Assembly: GCA_020628545.1 (NCBI GenBank) | Contig: JAHDEX010000013.1 | Location: 17,559 to 81,558, forward strand | Length of the DNA: 64,000 bases | From: Paracoccaceae bacterium | GTDB lineage: Bacteria > Pseudomonadota > Alphaproteobacteria > Rhodobacterales > Rhodobacteraceae | Reading direction: 5' to 3' | Shown: piece by piece, positions 8,365-16,935 of the stretch | How the letters are laid out: every line of letters starts with the position of its first letter | Position numbering within the stretch: position 1 is the first letter of the stretch | The notes under the pieces: model-generated | Databases searched by the model: none | The model's input: only the letters and a program-made list of their open reading frames with translations | Told to the model about the DNA's origin: nothing | Made by a program: the position numbers and the translations under genes

Positions 8365-9641
8365 TCTCCCGGGACCAAAACACCTGCCGGAGCAGGGCGC
8401 GTCATGATTTTGGCGGCCATGACCGTGGCCGCAATGAAGAGTGAGGCTTCAAACAGGAAGACCGTGCCAAATGCCTGCGCATTGGGCAGCGAGAAACGCA
8501 GAACATCGACCATCGCGGCCCCTATGAGCCCGCCAAATCCAGCCGCAATCGCCTGCGCGGCACCCCATAGCCCCATCCGCGTGCCTTCGCGTTGCTCGCG
8601 CCCTTGACCGGCAAGCGCCATCATTGATCCAATGGCCGCAACTGCGAACATCCCGTTGAAAAAGCCAAGTGCAACAACCGCAGGCACCAGCGGCGCGCCG
8701 GGGCCGAGCGGGCCAAGAAGCGTGATCACAGCCAGTGCGGCAGCCGACCCGAGGCAACCTGCCATGACCCAATTGCGCAGCGACCCGAATTTAAAGCCGG
8801 TTGCGATAATGCCGACTGTCAGCATCCCCAAGAACACCCCGCCGTTTTGTGCGCCTGACAGGGACGTCGATTGTCCGGGCGTGAACGCGAAGACGAGCCC
8901 TGCGTAAGGCTCCAGGATCAATTCCTGCATGAAATAGGCTGTCATCGACAGGAAGACGAAGATGGTGAAATTGCGTGCGGCGCGTTCGCTCCAGACCTCG
9001 CGTAGCCCATCCCAGAAGGGTGTCGCATCGGACGCGCGGACAACAGCGAGCTTTCGTTCAATACCCCAAACCGCAAGGCACGTCATGATCACCGCGCCGG
9101 TGACGACTATCGCGACGATCCGGATCAGCAAGGCTGGTGTGTAGGGATCCAACATGGACCCCACGACGCCTGCCGTTACTGCAATCCCGAAGATCATCAT
9201 GAGCCATGTGATCGTCGCAGCGGCGGCGCGACGATGTGGTTCTGTCGTCGTCGCAAGGAGCGCGAGAAGCGAGGTGCCAGAAGCGCCCACGCCCAGGCCA
9301 ATCAGCGCATAAGCCAATATCGAAATGGCAAGGCCCATCCAGAATGATGTTGTAAACACGAATACGCCCAAGGCTGCGATGAATGCTCCGACAGCTAAAG
9401 CCACCATGCCGCCGATGATCCACCGTGTGCGCTTGCCCCCCGCGTCAGAAGCAAAACCCCACTTCGGGCGGGTCATTTGAATACCGTAGTGCAAGGCGAC
9501 CAGCAGCCCCGGCAAAACCGCAGGCAAAGCCAGTTCGACCACCATCAGGCGGTTCAACGTGGATGTGGTCAGGACAACAATCGCCCCGAGCGCCATTTGT
9601 ACGAGCCCTAGTCGGGCGATTTGAACCCAAGACAACGTCAT
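8361..9641 (-). CDS. PucC/LhaA-type BCD-family MFS carrier (Orf428/Bch2-like)
   Basis: 426 residues with about 12 membrane segments, member of the bacteriochlorophyll delivery branch of the major facilitator superfamily (PucC, LhaA, Bch2). Start chosen at ATG 9641 (MTLSWVQIARLGLVQMALGA), three bases beyond the bchG stop; a longer reading would run 75 bases into bchG. Typical segments are the N-terminal NRLMVVELALPAVLPGLLVA and QMTRPKWGFASDAGGKRTRW. Relatives are thought to help insert or deliver pigment into antenna complexes. The bchG-carrier-bchP order is that of Rhodobacter orf428. Confidence 0.88.
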   Translation of the reverse strand: MTLSWVQIARLGLVQMALGAIVVLTTSTLNRLMVVELALPAVLPGLLVALHYGIQMTRPKWGFASDAGGKRTRWIIGGMVALAVGAFIAALGVFVFTTSFWMGLAISILAYALIGLGVGASGTSLLALLATTTEPHRRAAAATITWLMMIFGIAVTAGVVGSMLDPYTPALLIRIVAIVVTGAVIMTCLAVWGIERKLAVVRASDATPFWDGLREVWSERAARNFTIFVFLSMTAYFMQELILEPYAGLVFAFTPGQSTSLSGAQNGGVFLGMLTVGIIATGFKFGSLRNWVMAGCLGSAAALAVITLLGPLGPGAPLVPAVVALGFFNGMFAVAAIGSMMALAGQGREQREGTRMGLWGAAQAIAAGFGGLIGAAMVDVLRFSLPNAQAFGTVFLFEASLFIAATVMAAKIMTRPAPAGVLVPGE

Positions 9642-9643
9642 CG

Positions 9644-10549
9644 TCACAACCCCCTTATGGCAAAGGCGGCAATCATCATGCCGCTGATGTAGAAAAGAAT
9701 GCCCATGCCCTGATACCAAGGCGTCTTGCCTTCCGGGTCACGCAGCAGGACTTGCATCGCGGCAAGTTGCACAGCGAGGAGGACAAGGACGCCTGCGGCG
9801 TGCTGCGGTTTGTCCCACAGGATCAGCAAGAAAACGACCAGCGCTTGAGGTATCGCCATCACCCAGCATGCGACTTTGGCAGCGCGGTCAGGTCCCAGCA
9901 CAACGGGTAGGCTCCGCAAACCCATGCGCCTATCGCCGTCGATGGCTTTGAAATCGTTCAGCGTCATGATCCCGTGCGCGCCGAGGCCATAAAGAATGGC
10001 GATGATGATCACTTCCGATTTGGGTGCACCAGCAGACAACACTGCGGCGCCCGTAATCCAAGGCAGGGTTTCGTAGGCCAATCCGCAAAGGCCCGGCCCC
10101 CAGAGACCTGATTGCTTGGCGCGAATAGGCTCAGACGAATAAGCCCACGCGGCGGCAACAGCGAGGATCGTCGCACTTAATCCCCATGGTCCCAAGAATG
10201 TGCCCACGAAGATCGAAAACCACGACATCGCGATTGCGATCCACAGTCCCCAGCGTCCGGGGATCCGACCCGATGGGATGGGGCGGTCAGGCTCATTGAT
10301 GGCGTCGACATGTCGGTCACACCAATCATTTGCCACTTGCGACATCGCGCAAACGAGCGGTCCGGCGAGGATAACACCCAAGATCACCAGTCCCCAGCGC
10401 CCTTCAGGGCTCACCCCGGCAGACACCGCGCCGCACAGATACGCCCACATTGGCGGGAACCACGTGTGCGGTTTCACCAGCTGCGCTAGCGCCGCAGGTT
10501 GCGGGTAGCGTCGGGCCTGTGGTGGCTGTAAGTCTGATGAGACGCTCAT
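9644..10549 (-). CDS. bchG: Bacteriochlorophyll synthase (geranylgeranyl transferase)
   Basis: 301 residues, UbiA-type membrane prenyltransferase that esterifies bacteriochlorophyllide a with geranylgeranyl diphosphate. The aspartate-rich NDWCDRHVDAINEPDRP motif and a second LNDFKAIDGDRRMG motif bind the diphosphate through magnesium; about eight or nine membrane helices follow. It is the first gene of the - strand run bchG-carrier-bchP-idi. No strong Shine-Dalgarno precedes the ATG; two TGT-N12-ACA boxes lie directly upstream, the nearer ending three bases before the ATG. Confidence 0.93.
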   Translation of the reverse strand: MSVSSDLQPPQARRYPQPAALAQLVKPHTWFPPMWAYLCGAVSAGVSPEGRWGLVILGVILAGPLVCAMSQVANDWCDRHVDAINEPDRPIPSGRIPGRWGLWIAIAMSWFSIFVGTFLGPWGLSATILAVAAAWAYSSEPIRAKQSGLWGPGLCGLAYETLPWITGAAVLSAGAPKSEVIIIAILYGLGAHGIMTLNDFKAIDGDRRMGLRSLPVVLGPDRAAKVACWVMAIPQALVVFLLILWDKPQHAAGVLVLLAVQLAAMQVLLRDPEGKTPWYQGMGILFYISGMMIAAFAIRGL

Positions 10550-10552
10550 AAG

Positions 10553-10570
10553 TGTAAACTTAGCGAGACA
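10553..10570. promoter_or_regulatory. PpsR/CrtJ-type box 1 (TGT-N12-ACA)
   Basis: TGT at 10553-10555 and ACA at 10568-10570 with exactly 12 bases between, three bases upstream of the bchG start. TGTN12ACA is the known binding pattern of the redox/light-responsive repressor PpsR (CrtJ), which acts on bch, crt and puc promoters. A site this close to the start would overlap the transcript start or the leader. Together with box 2 it forms the usual tandem arrangement. Confidence 0.65.
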
Positions 10571-10587
10571 TACGGCAGAGTCGCAAG

Positions 10588-10605
10588 TGTAATCTCAACC
10601 TGACA
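10588..10605. promoter_or_regulatory. PpsR/CrtJ-type box 2 (TGT-N12-ACA)
   Basis: TGT at 10588-10590 and ACA at 10603-10605, again with exactly 12 bases between; the two boxes are 17 bases apart. Tandem boxes allow cooperative PpsR tetramer binding in Rhodobacter. The pair lies in the divergent space between bchG and the 10699 gene, so either promoter could be affected; bchG is the expected target. Confidence 0.65.
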
Positions 10606-10698
10606 CCCGCGACATATGCGCCGCGACCGATGGCGAAGATGGACTCCGGTGAGAATTACGCTGGCTGTCGCAGGTCTACCGACCTAACCCCTCGGGAT

Positions 10699-12009
10699 AT
10701 GATGGCAGAACGTGACACACCCACCGCTCTTGTTCTTGGAGGATATGGTCTTATTGGTGCGGCCTGCTGCCGCGCGCTATTGGCCAGCGGGTTTCGCGTG
10801 GTCGGGGTGGGAAGATCGCCTCTCGCGGCGAAGCGATTACCTGATGAAGTCGACTGGATCTTTCGCGACCTGACGACGGTGGATGTCGATGAGTGGCGCA
10901 CCATCCTCGATGGCGTTGATGTCGTGGTCAATGCGGCAGGCGCGCTGCAGGACGGTCCAGAAGATGATCTGGAGGCCATCCATGTCAGCCTGATCGAGAG
11001 ACTGACCGCGGCTGCCCCGCAGCATCTTCGCATCATCCAGATCTCAGCGGCAGGCGTGGCGCTGGATGCTACCACTGCCTTTTTTGAGACTAAGGCACGC
11101 GGTGATGCACTCTTGGCGACCACCGATTTGAACTGGGTCATCTTGCGCCCCTCGCTTGTTCTCGCGCCAGATGCTTACGGTGGAACTGCCCTGCTACGCG
11201 GGGCTGCGGCCCTGCCTGGAATTTTACCGAAACTGTGGCCGAGTACACAGGTGCAGACAGTTCATATCGATGATCTGGCAAACGCCGTGGCTTTTGCAGC
11301 CAGGGGCAGCGTCCCCGCTGGGACAATCGCTGATATCTCAGAAGCATCCGCGACGTATTTTCCTGACCTGGTTTTGAAGGTACGACTTTGGTTGGGACTG
11401 TGTGCGCCGTTGATCCAAGTCGCTTTGCCTCAAGTGGTGATCCGATTGGTTGGTAGATGCGCGGACATGCTGGGACGCCTTGGCTGGCGATCCCCTTTAC
11501 GCACGACGGCTTTGACAGTGCTGGAAGATGGAATCTGCGCGGATCCCAAGACTTGGGAAGGCCTTGGTGGTTCACCCTGCAGGTCCTTCGATGCGACGCT
11601 TCAATCCCTTCCCTCAACCCGGCAGGAGCGGTTATTTGCGCGGCTTTATTTTGCAGTGCCGTTTGCGATTGGGGTGCTGTCGCTTTTTTGGATCGTATCT
11701 GGTCTAGTGGCACTGGCCTTCCCGTCGGCTGCCGCGGACTATCTGGCGGATAGCAGGATGTCCGGGCTTATGGTGTGGACACTCGTCTTTGGTGGTGCCA
11801 TTGCCGACATCTTGTTGGGTATTGCTATTCTATTCCGACGATGGTGTCGGCCCGCTGCCATGGGAATGATTGCGCTTGCCGTCGCTTATCTGATTGGCGG
11901 TGCCATTGCCGCCCCGACACTTTGGGTTGATCCGCTTGGACCAATGGTCAAAGTCATTCCGTCGATTGCGTTGGCGCTGATCGTTTGGCTGGGCGTGGAA
12001 AAGAGATGA
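10699..12009 (+). CDS. NAD(P)-binding epimerase/dehydratase-like protein fused to DoxX-like membrane domain
   Basis: 436 residues from ATG 10699 (ATG 10702 also fits; an in-frame ATG at 10630 is less likely because the added segment is unlike the family). Residues about 8-27 hold a Rossmann motif (LVLGGYGLIGAACCRALLAS) of the atypical short-chain dehydrogenase type; the last 130 or so residues form about four membrane helices of the DoxX-like type. The next gene overlaps it by four bases. Substrate unknown. It borders the photosynthesis cluster and is divergent from bchG, but nothing in it points to pigment synthesis. Confidence 0.75.
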   Translation: MMAERDTPTALVLGGYGLIGAACCRALLASGFRVVGVGRSPLAAKRLPDEVDWIFRDLTTVDVDEWRTILDGVDVVVNAAGALQDGPEDDLEAIHVSLIERLTAAAPQHLRIIQISAAGVALDATTAFFETKARGDALLATTDLNWVILRPSLVLAPDAYGGTALLRGAAALPGILPKLWPSTQVQTVHIDDLANAVAFAARGSVPAGTIADISEASATYFPDLVLKVRLWLGLCAPLIQVALPQVVIRLVGRCADMLGRLGWRSPLRTTALTVLEDGICADPKTWEGLGGSPCRSFDATLQSLPSTRQERLFARLYFAVPFAIGVLSLFWIVSGLVALAFPSAAADYLADSRMSGLMVWTLVFGGAIADILLGIAILFRRWCRPAAMGMIALAVAYLIGGAIAAPTLWVDPLGPMVKVIPSIALALIVWLGVEKR

Positions 12010-12479
12010 TCTTCGATCTTATTCTTTTCCTGCATGTGCTTGGCGCAACCGTCTTGCTTGGGACGGGCGCTGGCATCGCATTTTTCATGGTCGTCTCGCA
12101 TCGTTCCGGAGACCCGGCACTAATTGCGCATGTTGCCGGCATCGTCGTGCTGGCCGATACAATTTTTACTGCAACAGCCGCGATCGTGCAGCCGATAACG
12201 GGCTATCTTCTTGCGACGATGGCAGGGTGGCCGCTGACAAGTGGATGGGTCGCAGTGTCGCTTGGCTTATACGTCTTCGTCGGTGTTTTCTGGCTTCCCG
12301 TTGTCTTTATGCAAATCCGGATGCGCAACCTCGCGCGGGAAGCGCGAGATGAGGAAGGTGCTTTGCCCGACAGCTATCACCGGCTTTTCAGATGGTGGTT
12401 TGCGTTCGGGTTCCCCGCCTTCGCGGCTGTCTTGGCAATTGTTTGGCTCATGTTAACCAAACCGGCGATAGGCTGGTGA
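12006..12479 (+). CDS. DUF2269-type integral membrane protein
   Basis: 157 residues, four likely membrane helices, starting MIFDLILFLHVLGATVLLGT, which resembles the DUF2269 family of small inner-membrane proteins with an early histidine. The ATG lies in the stop of the upstream fusion gene (ATGA), so the two are coupled and may form one membrane complex with the DoxX-like part. No enzymatic motif was found. Confidence 0.72.
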   Translation: MIFDLILFLHVLGATVLLGTGAGIAFFMVVSHRSGDPALIAHVAGIVVLADTIFTATAAIVQPITGYLLATMAGWPLTSGWVAVSLGLYVFVGVFWLPVVFMQIRMRNLAREARDEEGALPDSYHRLFRWWFAFGFPAFAAVLAIVWLMLTKPAIGW

Positions 12480-12593
12480 GACCCGCCGCATTTGTGATCC
12501 ACGCCACTTCAGAACAAAATCAAGCCTGATTCGGGTGTTAGCGCGGTTTGGCCCCGGAAACATATGGGGGAAAACGCGCAGGAAAGGTTGCAC

Positions 12594-13382
12594 ATGCAGT
12601 TGTCAGTGCATTTCGAGAATACGACTGGAACAGGCGCGGGAGGCGGCCCAGTCCAAGTCGGTTGGTTTCTGAGTGAGCGGAATGGCGGCATCATTTACGA
12701 TCCGCCCGAACGTGTGCGTTCCGTCGATATGAATCGTGAACATGCCAAGTCAGCCTCACGCTGCCCGGCGGTCATTAACCTTGAAAGTCGCTACTTTGCG
12801 GTCAAGTGCCCGTTCGACATTCATATCGGTTTCGCGCGTGACAAGGACGGCAAACCAGCCCTGCGCAATCTTGCGGGACCGAAAAGCACCGTGCGGGCCA
12901 GCAAACTGGGCGAGAAACTCCACCTGACAAATGAAGTTGAATGGCGCTACAAGGACGTCCCAACGATCCAGCTGTCATTGCCTTACGTGTTCATCGCAGA
13001 TGAGCCCGTCTACATGTCGCAAGTTGCGCCATTTATGCATTATAAGAAGGATCCCTTGCCGGGCACGATCTTTGGGGGTCGTTTCCCCATCAACGTATGG
13101 CCACGGCCCCTGATGTGGGCTTTCGAATGGCATGAGCCGGAAAAGCCGATCAAGATCGCGCGGGGAGAGCCGCTGTTTTACGCGACATTTGAAACCATGC
13201 CACAAGATCGTAGCGTTGCACTGACGGAAGCGGCGGTCACGCCTGAGTTGGATGATTATATGGAGCTGATTTCGGGGGCGGTGAACTACGTCAATCAGAC
13301 GTTTTCGCTTTTCGAGGCCGCAGAGGCGCGACGTCCTCGGACTTTGGTGACACCGGTCAAACGAGACCCTCCAGGCTCATGA
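12594..13382 (+). CDS. Uncharacterised protein, first gene of a putative glycan-modification operon
   Basis: 262 residues from ATG 12594 (MQLSVHFENTTG), chosen because AGGAAAGG precedes it at good spacing. No signal peptide or membrane segment. Tryptophan-rich stretches such as WPRPLMWAFEWHEPEKP followed by ARGEPLFYATFE look like a beta-rich domain and faintly recall DUF6065, but I cannot assign a family with confidence. It overlaps the TPR gene downstream (ATGA) and is thus tied to the TPR-DUF6165-FkbM run. Confidence 0.7.
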   Translation: MQLSVHFENTTGTGAGGGPVQVGWFLSERNGGIIYDPPERVRSVDMNREHAKSASRCPAVINLESRYFAVKCPFDIHIGFARDKDGKPALRNLAGPKSTVRASKLGEKLHLTNEVEWRYKDVPTIQLSLPYVFIADEPVYMSQVAPFMHYKKDPLPGTIFGGRFPINVWPRPLMWAFEWHEPEKPIKIARGEPLFYATFETMPQDRSVALTEAAVTPELDDYMELISGAVNYVNQTFSLFEAAEARRPRTLVTPVKRDPPGS

Positions 13383-14749
13383 CAGACCAAACCCCGCCAG
13401 TAGACCTCACGGCGCTGCGCCGTGCTGCGCACCGTGCGCACCGAGAGGGCGATCCAAATGCATTGCAGGCCTATGCGAAGTACCTCGCACTTGCGCCCCA
13501 TGATGCACCGATTTGGTCAAACCTCGGGGCATTGCATCGTGCGCATCAGCGGTACGATGCTGCTTTGCGCGCACAGGAGCGGGCACAGGCGATCAGCCCA
13601 GAAGATCCGGCACTGACCAATAACTACGCCAATATCCTGAGTGATCTGGGCCGATATGACGACTCGATCAAAGCGCGACGCTGGATCCTGACACAAAAGC
13701 CGGAAGACGCCGGACAGAAAGCGATGATTGGGCGCTGTCTGCGCGGGAAGGGCGACTATCAGGGGGCGGTGAATTACCTCAGCTCTGCAATTACCGATCA
13801 CCCGGACGATACCGAATTGCAAATGCAACTGGCTTTTGCTCAGCTTGGCGCTGGCGACTATGCAAAGGCTTTTGAGACGTACCGCGTCCGTTGGAAAACC
13901 GCAGAGATGAAGCCGCGCGATCTGCCTTATCCGGAGTGGGCGGGAGAGCCGCTGGACGGCAAGACAGTTTTGGTGATGCCAGAACAAGGCTTTGGCGACG
14001 CGATCCTGTTCGCGCGCTTCATCCCCAGCCTAAAGGCGCAGGGCGCGCGTGTCTTGTTCCTGACTGAAAAGCCAGTTGCTCCACTTTTTGAGGACCTTGA
14101 TGGCGCTGATTGGGTTGGAACGGGGTTGCCGAAATCCACGCCCATCGACTTCTGGATCAACAGCATGGATGTCGCGCGCCTCCATTTTGGTGGCACGGAT
14201 GTGATCCCGAAGCCGACGTCCATCAATGTACCGAACGCGTCCAAGGCGCGGGCGAAGGCACTCGTCGCCCCGCACCAACAAAGCTTCAAAGTTGGCGTCG
14301 TCTGGACCGGGTCAGTGACATACAAGGGTAACGCGTTCAGATCTTTTAGCCATCGTGATCTTCTTCCCCTTACCGATTTAACCGCTGTCCAACTGTTCTC
14401 CCTCTACAAAGGGCCGGAATTGAAACCATTCCTCGCCGACGGGACCGATGCTTTCATCCTCAACGCGGCAGAGAGCGAAAAGCACTTTGGTGACAGTGCC
14501 GCCATGATGCAGGAGATGGACTTGATCATCAGTTCTGATACGGCGACATTACACCTTGCCGGAAGTTTGGGTGTGCCAACCTGGGCGGTTCTTCATTGGG
14601 ATCCCTTCTGGGTGTGGCGGCATACCGGCGACACGACAGTGTGGTATCCCGGCATGCGGTTGTTCCGCCAGACGGAGCCTTTGCAGTGGTCGGGTGTAAT
14701 CGATCAGGTCCGGGACGCATTGGTGCAGCAAGTCAAGGCGCTCGCATGA
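13379..14749 (+). CDS. TPR protein with glycosyltransferase-like C-terminal domain
   Basis: 456 residues. The first ~180 residues hold about four tetratricopeptide repeats (for example ALRAQERAQAISPEDPALTNNYANI and the following copies). The C-terminal half has the look of a GT9/GT41-like Rossmann domain: VLVMPEQGFGDAILFARFIP (compare heptosyltransferase GlGDvi motifs), KVGVVWTGS and a late LIISSDTATLHLAGSLGVP. It would transfer a sugar or act as a scaffold for it. Overlaps both neighbours by four bases. Confidence 0.78.
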   Translation: MTDQTPPVDLTALRRAAHRAHREGDPNALQAYAKYLALAPHDAPIWSNLGALHRAHQRYDAALRAQERAQAISPEDPALTNNYANILSDLGRYDDSIKARRWILTQKPEDAGQKAMIGRCLRGKGDYQGAVNYLSSAITDHPDDTELQMQLAFAQLGAGDYAKAFETYRVRWKTAEMKPRDLPYPEWAGEPLDGKTVLVMPEQGFGDAILFARFIPSLKAQGARVLFLTEKPVAPLFEDLDGADWVGTGLPKSTPIDFWINSMDVARLHFGGTDVIPKPTSINVPNASKARAKALVAPHQQSFKVGVVWTGSVTYKGNAFRSFSHRDLLPLTDLTAVQLFSLYKGPELKPFLADGTDAFILNAAESEKHFGDSAAMMQEMDLIISSDTATLHLAGSLGVPTWAVLHWDPFWVWRHTGDTTVWYPGMRLFRQTEPLQWSGVIDQVRDALVQQVKALA

Positions 14750-15144
14750 CAGATATACTGGTCCCCATCTCACCGGGAGAGCTAATCGACAAGCTGACAA
14801 TCCTGCGGATCAAACTGGATCAGATCGAAGACCCGGAAAAACGTGCGAATATCCAGTATGAGAAGACACAACTGGAAGCAGTCGCAGATCAGCATGTCCA
14901 GCCGTCGCAAGCGCTGTCCGCGCTTTGGGAACAGCTTTATCACATCAACAGATCGCTTTGGCAGATCGAGGACGATATTCGCGCCAGCGATGCGCGCGGG
15001 GACTTTGGCGACAGATACATCGCCCTCGCGCGGGCGGTTTATGTGACAAATGATGAACGCGCTGCTGTCAAAAAACGGATCAACCTGCTTCTCGGATCAG
15101 CCATCGTTGAAGAGAAGTCTTACCACAGCGTGGGCCCGACTTGA
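14746..15144 (+). CDS. DUF6165 family protein
   Basis: 132 residues starting MTDILVPISPGELIDKLTIL, the recognisable opening of the DUF6165 family, small helical proteins often found beside glycosyltransferase and TPR genes. The function is not known to me. Coupled to the TPR gene (ATGA), and its stop shares one base with the start of the methyltransferase (TGATG). Confidence 0.78.
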   Translation: MTDILVPISPGELIDKLTILRIKLDQIEDPEKRANIQYEKTQLEAVADQHVQPSQALSALWEQLYHINRSLWQIEDDIRASDARGDFGDRYIALARAVYVTNDERAAVKKRINLLLGSAIVEEKSYHSVGPT

Positions 15145-15908
15145 TGTCGCGCGAGCGCATGAACGCAATGCGGCGGGAGCTGATTGACATGCAGACCGCC
15201 CTTGTCGAGGCGTTGAAGGACGAAAAGACGCGCAAGCGCGCCGCACTGAACCGGCAACTGCACGAACTGCGGCAGATGATGACGCCGGCCTACGCCTACA
15301 TGTCTCAGGCAGGCCAAGACGCCGTCATCGACCGCCATTTCCGCAACAAGATGGGCGGCACCTTTATCGATGTCGGCGGATACGATGGGATCACTGGGTC
15401 CAATACCGTCTTTTTTGAAAAATGGCGTGGCTGGACCGGTGTTTTGATTGAGCCGGTTGCCGCGAATCTCGATCAGGCGAAACGCGTCCGAGATTGCCCC
15501 TGCCTCGGCTTTGCCGTGGCCGCGAAAGCGGGAAGGGCTTCATTTATCTCTGTTACCGAAGGTTTTACACAAATGAGCGGTTTGTCGGACAGCTACGATC
15601 CCGACATGCTGCAAAAGGTACGCGCCAATCCACGCCACAAAGAGGACAGAATTGAGATCGAGACGAAACCGTTGCCGACGATCTTGGAAGAGGCTGGCAT
15701 TGCGCATCCCGATTTCATCTCTTTAGACATTGAGGGGGGCGAACTTGCCATCTTGGAGGCTTTTTCGTTCGCCGACCACCGCGTTGGCGCTTGGGCGATT
15801 GAGAACAATACCGGCACTCGCGACATCGCTCAGCTGATGCGTAGCCACAATTATGACCTGATTGATTTCTGTGGCCCGGACGAAATATACGCGCTGCGAA
15901 AAGGCTAA
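15144..15908 (+). CDS. FkbM-family methyltransferase
   Basis: 254 residues. A helical, basic N-terminal segment (about residues 1-45) precedes the SAM-dependent FkbM domain: GGTFIDVGGYDGITGSNTVF (SAM-binding glycine motif), FEKWRGWTGVLIEPVAAN and the late PDFISLDIEGGELAILEAF (the conserved lDvEG motif). FkbM enzymes O-methylate sugars, often on polysaccharide or glycoprotein glycans. The last gene of the overlapping run, immediately before the flagellar genes. Confidence 0.88.
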   Translation: MSRERMNAMRRELIDMQTALVEALKDEKTRKRAALNRQLHELRQMMTPAYAYMSQAGQDAVIDRHFRNKMGGTFIDVGGYDGITGSNTVFFEKWRGWTGVLIEPVAANLDQAKRVRDCPCLGFAVAAKAGRASFISVTEGFTQMSGLSDSYDPDMLQKVRANPRHKEDRIEIETKPLPTILEEAGIAHPDFISLDIEGGELAILEAFSFADHRVGAWAIENNTGTRDIAQLMRSHNYDLIDFCGPDEIYALRKG

Positions 15909-15992
15909 GTTTCTTCTTAAACACCGCGATTAAGACGCTGTTTAAGTTCCGCCTCATACCCCTTGCGTCGTGGGTAGTCAGAGGTGGACATC

Positions 15993-16838
15993 ATGAGCGC
16001 ATTGGCCAACAGACCAATTATTATCAAAAAGAAACGCGGCGGCGGTGGCGACGGGCACCACGGCGGGGCGTGGAAGGTCGCTTATGCCGACTTTGTCACG
16101 GCAATGATGGCGTTCTTCATGCTGATGTGGCTGTTGAACGCGACATCTGAACAGCAACGCGCTGGTCTTGCTGACTATTTCGCGCCCACCACCTCCATCA
16201 ACCGAACCTCCGGCGGAGGGGATGGCATGTTTGGTGGCGACAGCATCTTTGCAGACGATACGCTTGTCAAAACCGGCCAAGGGGCCGCAATGAAACATGA
16301 AGGGTCGCAGGTGAACTCTGTGTTGGATCCTGACAAGGCGAAGGAAAGCGGTGAAGAAGTCGCGAAGGTTGAAGCGCTTGAAAACCTCGAAGAGGTTTTG
16401 CTGGGTCGCGGCGGCGAAAGCGTGCTTTCGCAAGAAGCGCTTCGCCATATTGTCACGCGTCAAACCGACGAGGGACTGATCATTGAAATCTTTGATCGCG
16501 ACAATGCGGTCCTGTTCGTCGCAGATAGTGATCAGCCCAATCCGATTGCTGTTGAGATTGGAAAAGTGCTCGCAAACTATCTCGGAATTGTAACCAACCC
16601 ACTCGCCATCAGGGCGCATGTCGAGGCGCAACCGATTGTGCGTGCCGAGAATACCGTTTGGCAACTTTCATTGGATCGGGCGACAACCATGCGCAAACTG
16701 CTCGAAGACGGCGGCTACGAGCCCAGTAAGATTGCAGAAGTCACCGGCCGTGCTGACCGTGACCCAGCAATGCCGAGCAACCCAACCGCCATCCGCAATA
16801 ATCGGATCGAGATTATCGTCCTGCGCAGTGACCTTTAA
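15993..16838 (+). CDS. motB: Flagellar motor protein MotB
   Basis: 281 residues from ATG 15993 (GAGGTGG eight bases upstream). A basic, glycine-rich start (IIIKKKRGGGGDGHHGG) leads into the MotB signature WKVAYADFVTAMMAFFMLMWLL, holding the conserved membrane aspartate of the proton channel (about residue 32-35). An OmpA-like peptidoglycan-binding domain fills the C-terminus (HVEAQPIVRAENTVWQLS ... GRADRDPAM ... RNNRIEIIVL). With MotA it forms the stator. No motA is adjacent in this window. Confidence 0.9.
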   Translation: MSALANRPIIIKKKRGGGGDGHHGGAWKVAYADFVTAMMAFFMLMWLLNATSEQQRAGLADYFAPTTSINRTSGGGDGMFGGDSIFADDTLVKTGQGAAMKHEGSQVNSVLDPDKAKESGEEVAKVEALENLEEVLLGRGGESVLSQEALRHIVTRQTDEGLIIEIFDRDNAVLFVADSDQPNPIAVEIGKVLANYLGIVTNPLAIRAHVEAQPIVRAENTVWQLSLDRATTMRKLLEDGGYEPSKIAEVTGRADRDPAMPSNPTAIRNNRIEIIVLRSDL

Positions 16839-16935
16839 CCATTATCGGGAAATCTCAGGGTGGATTAGGTCGGCATTAAGGCTGTCTGGGGTAAGCCATT
16901 TGGGGAAACATGTCTTGATCCAGAAAGGTCATTGA

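Noticed and set aside
15918..15946. CtrA-like box (TTAA spaced TTAA) upstream of motB
   Set aside because: The TTAA half-sites are separated by 8 or 9 bases instead of 7, so the consensus is not met. The TTAACCAT at 16835-16842 lacks a second half-site.
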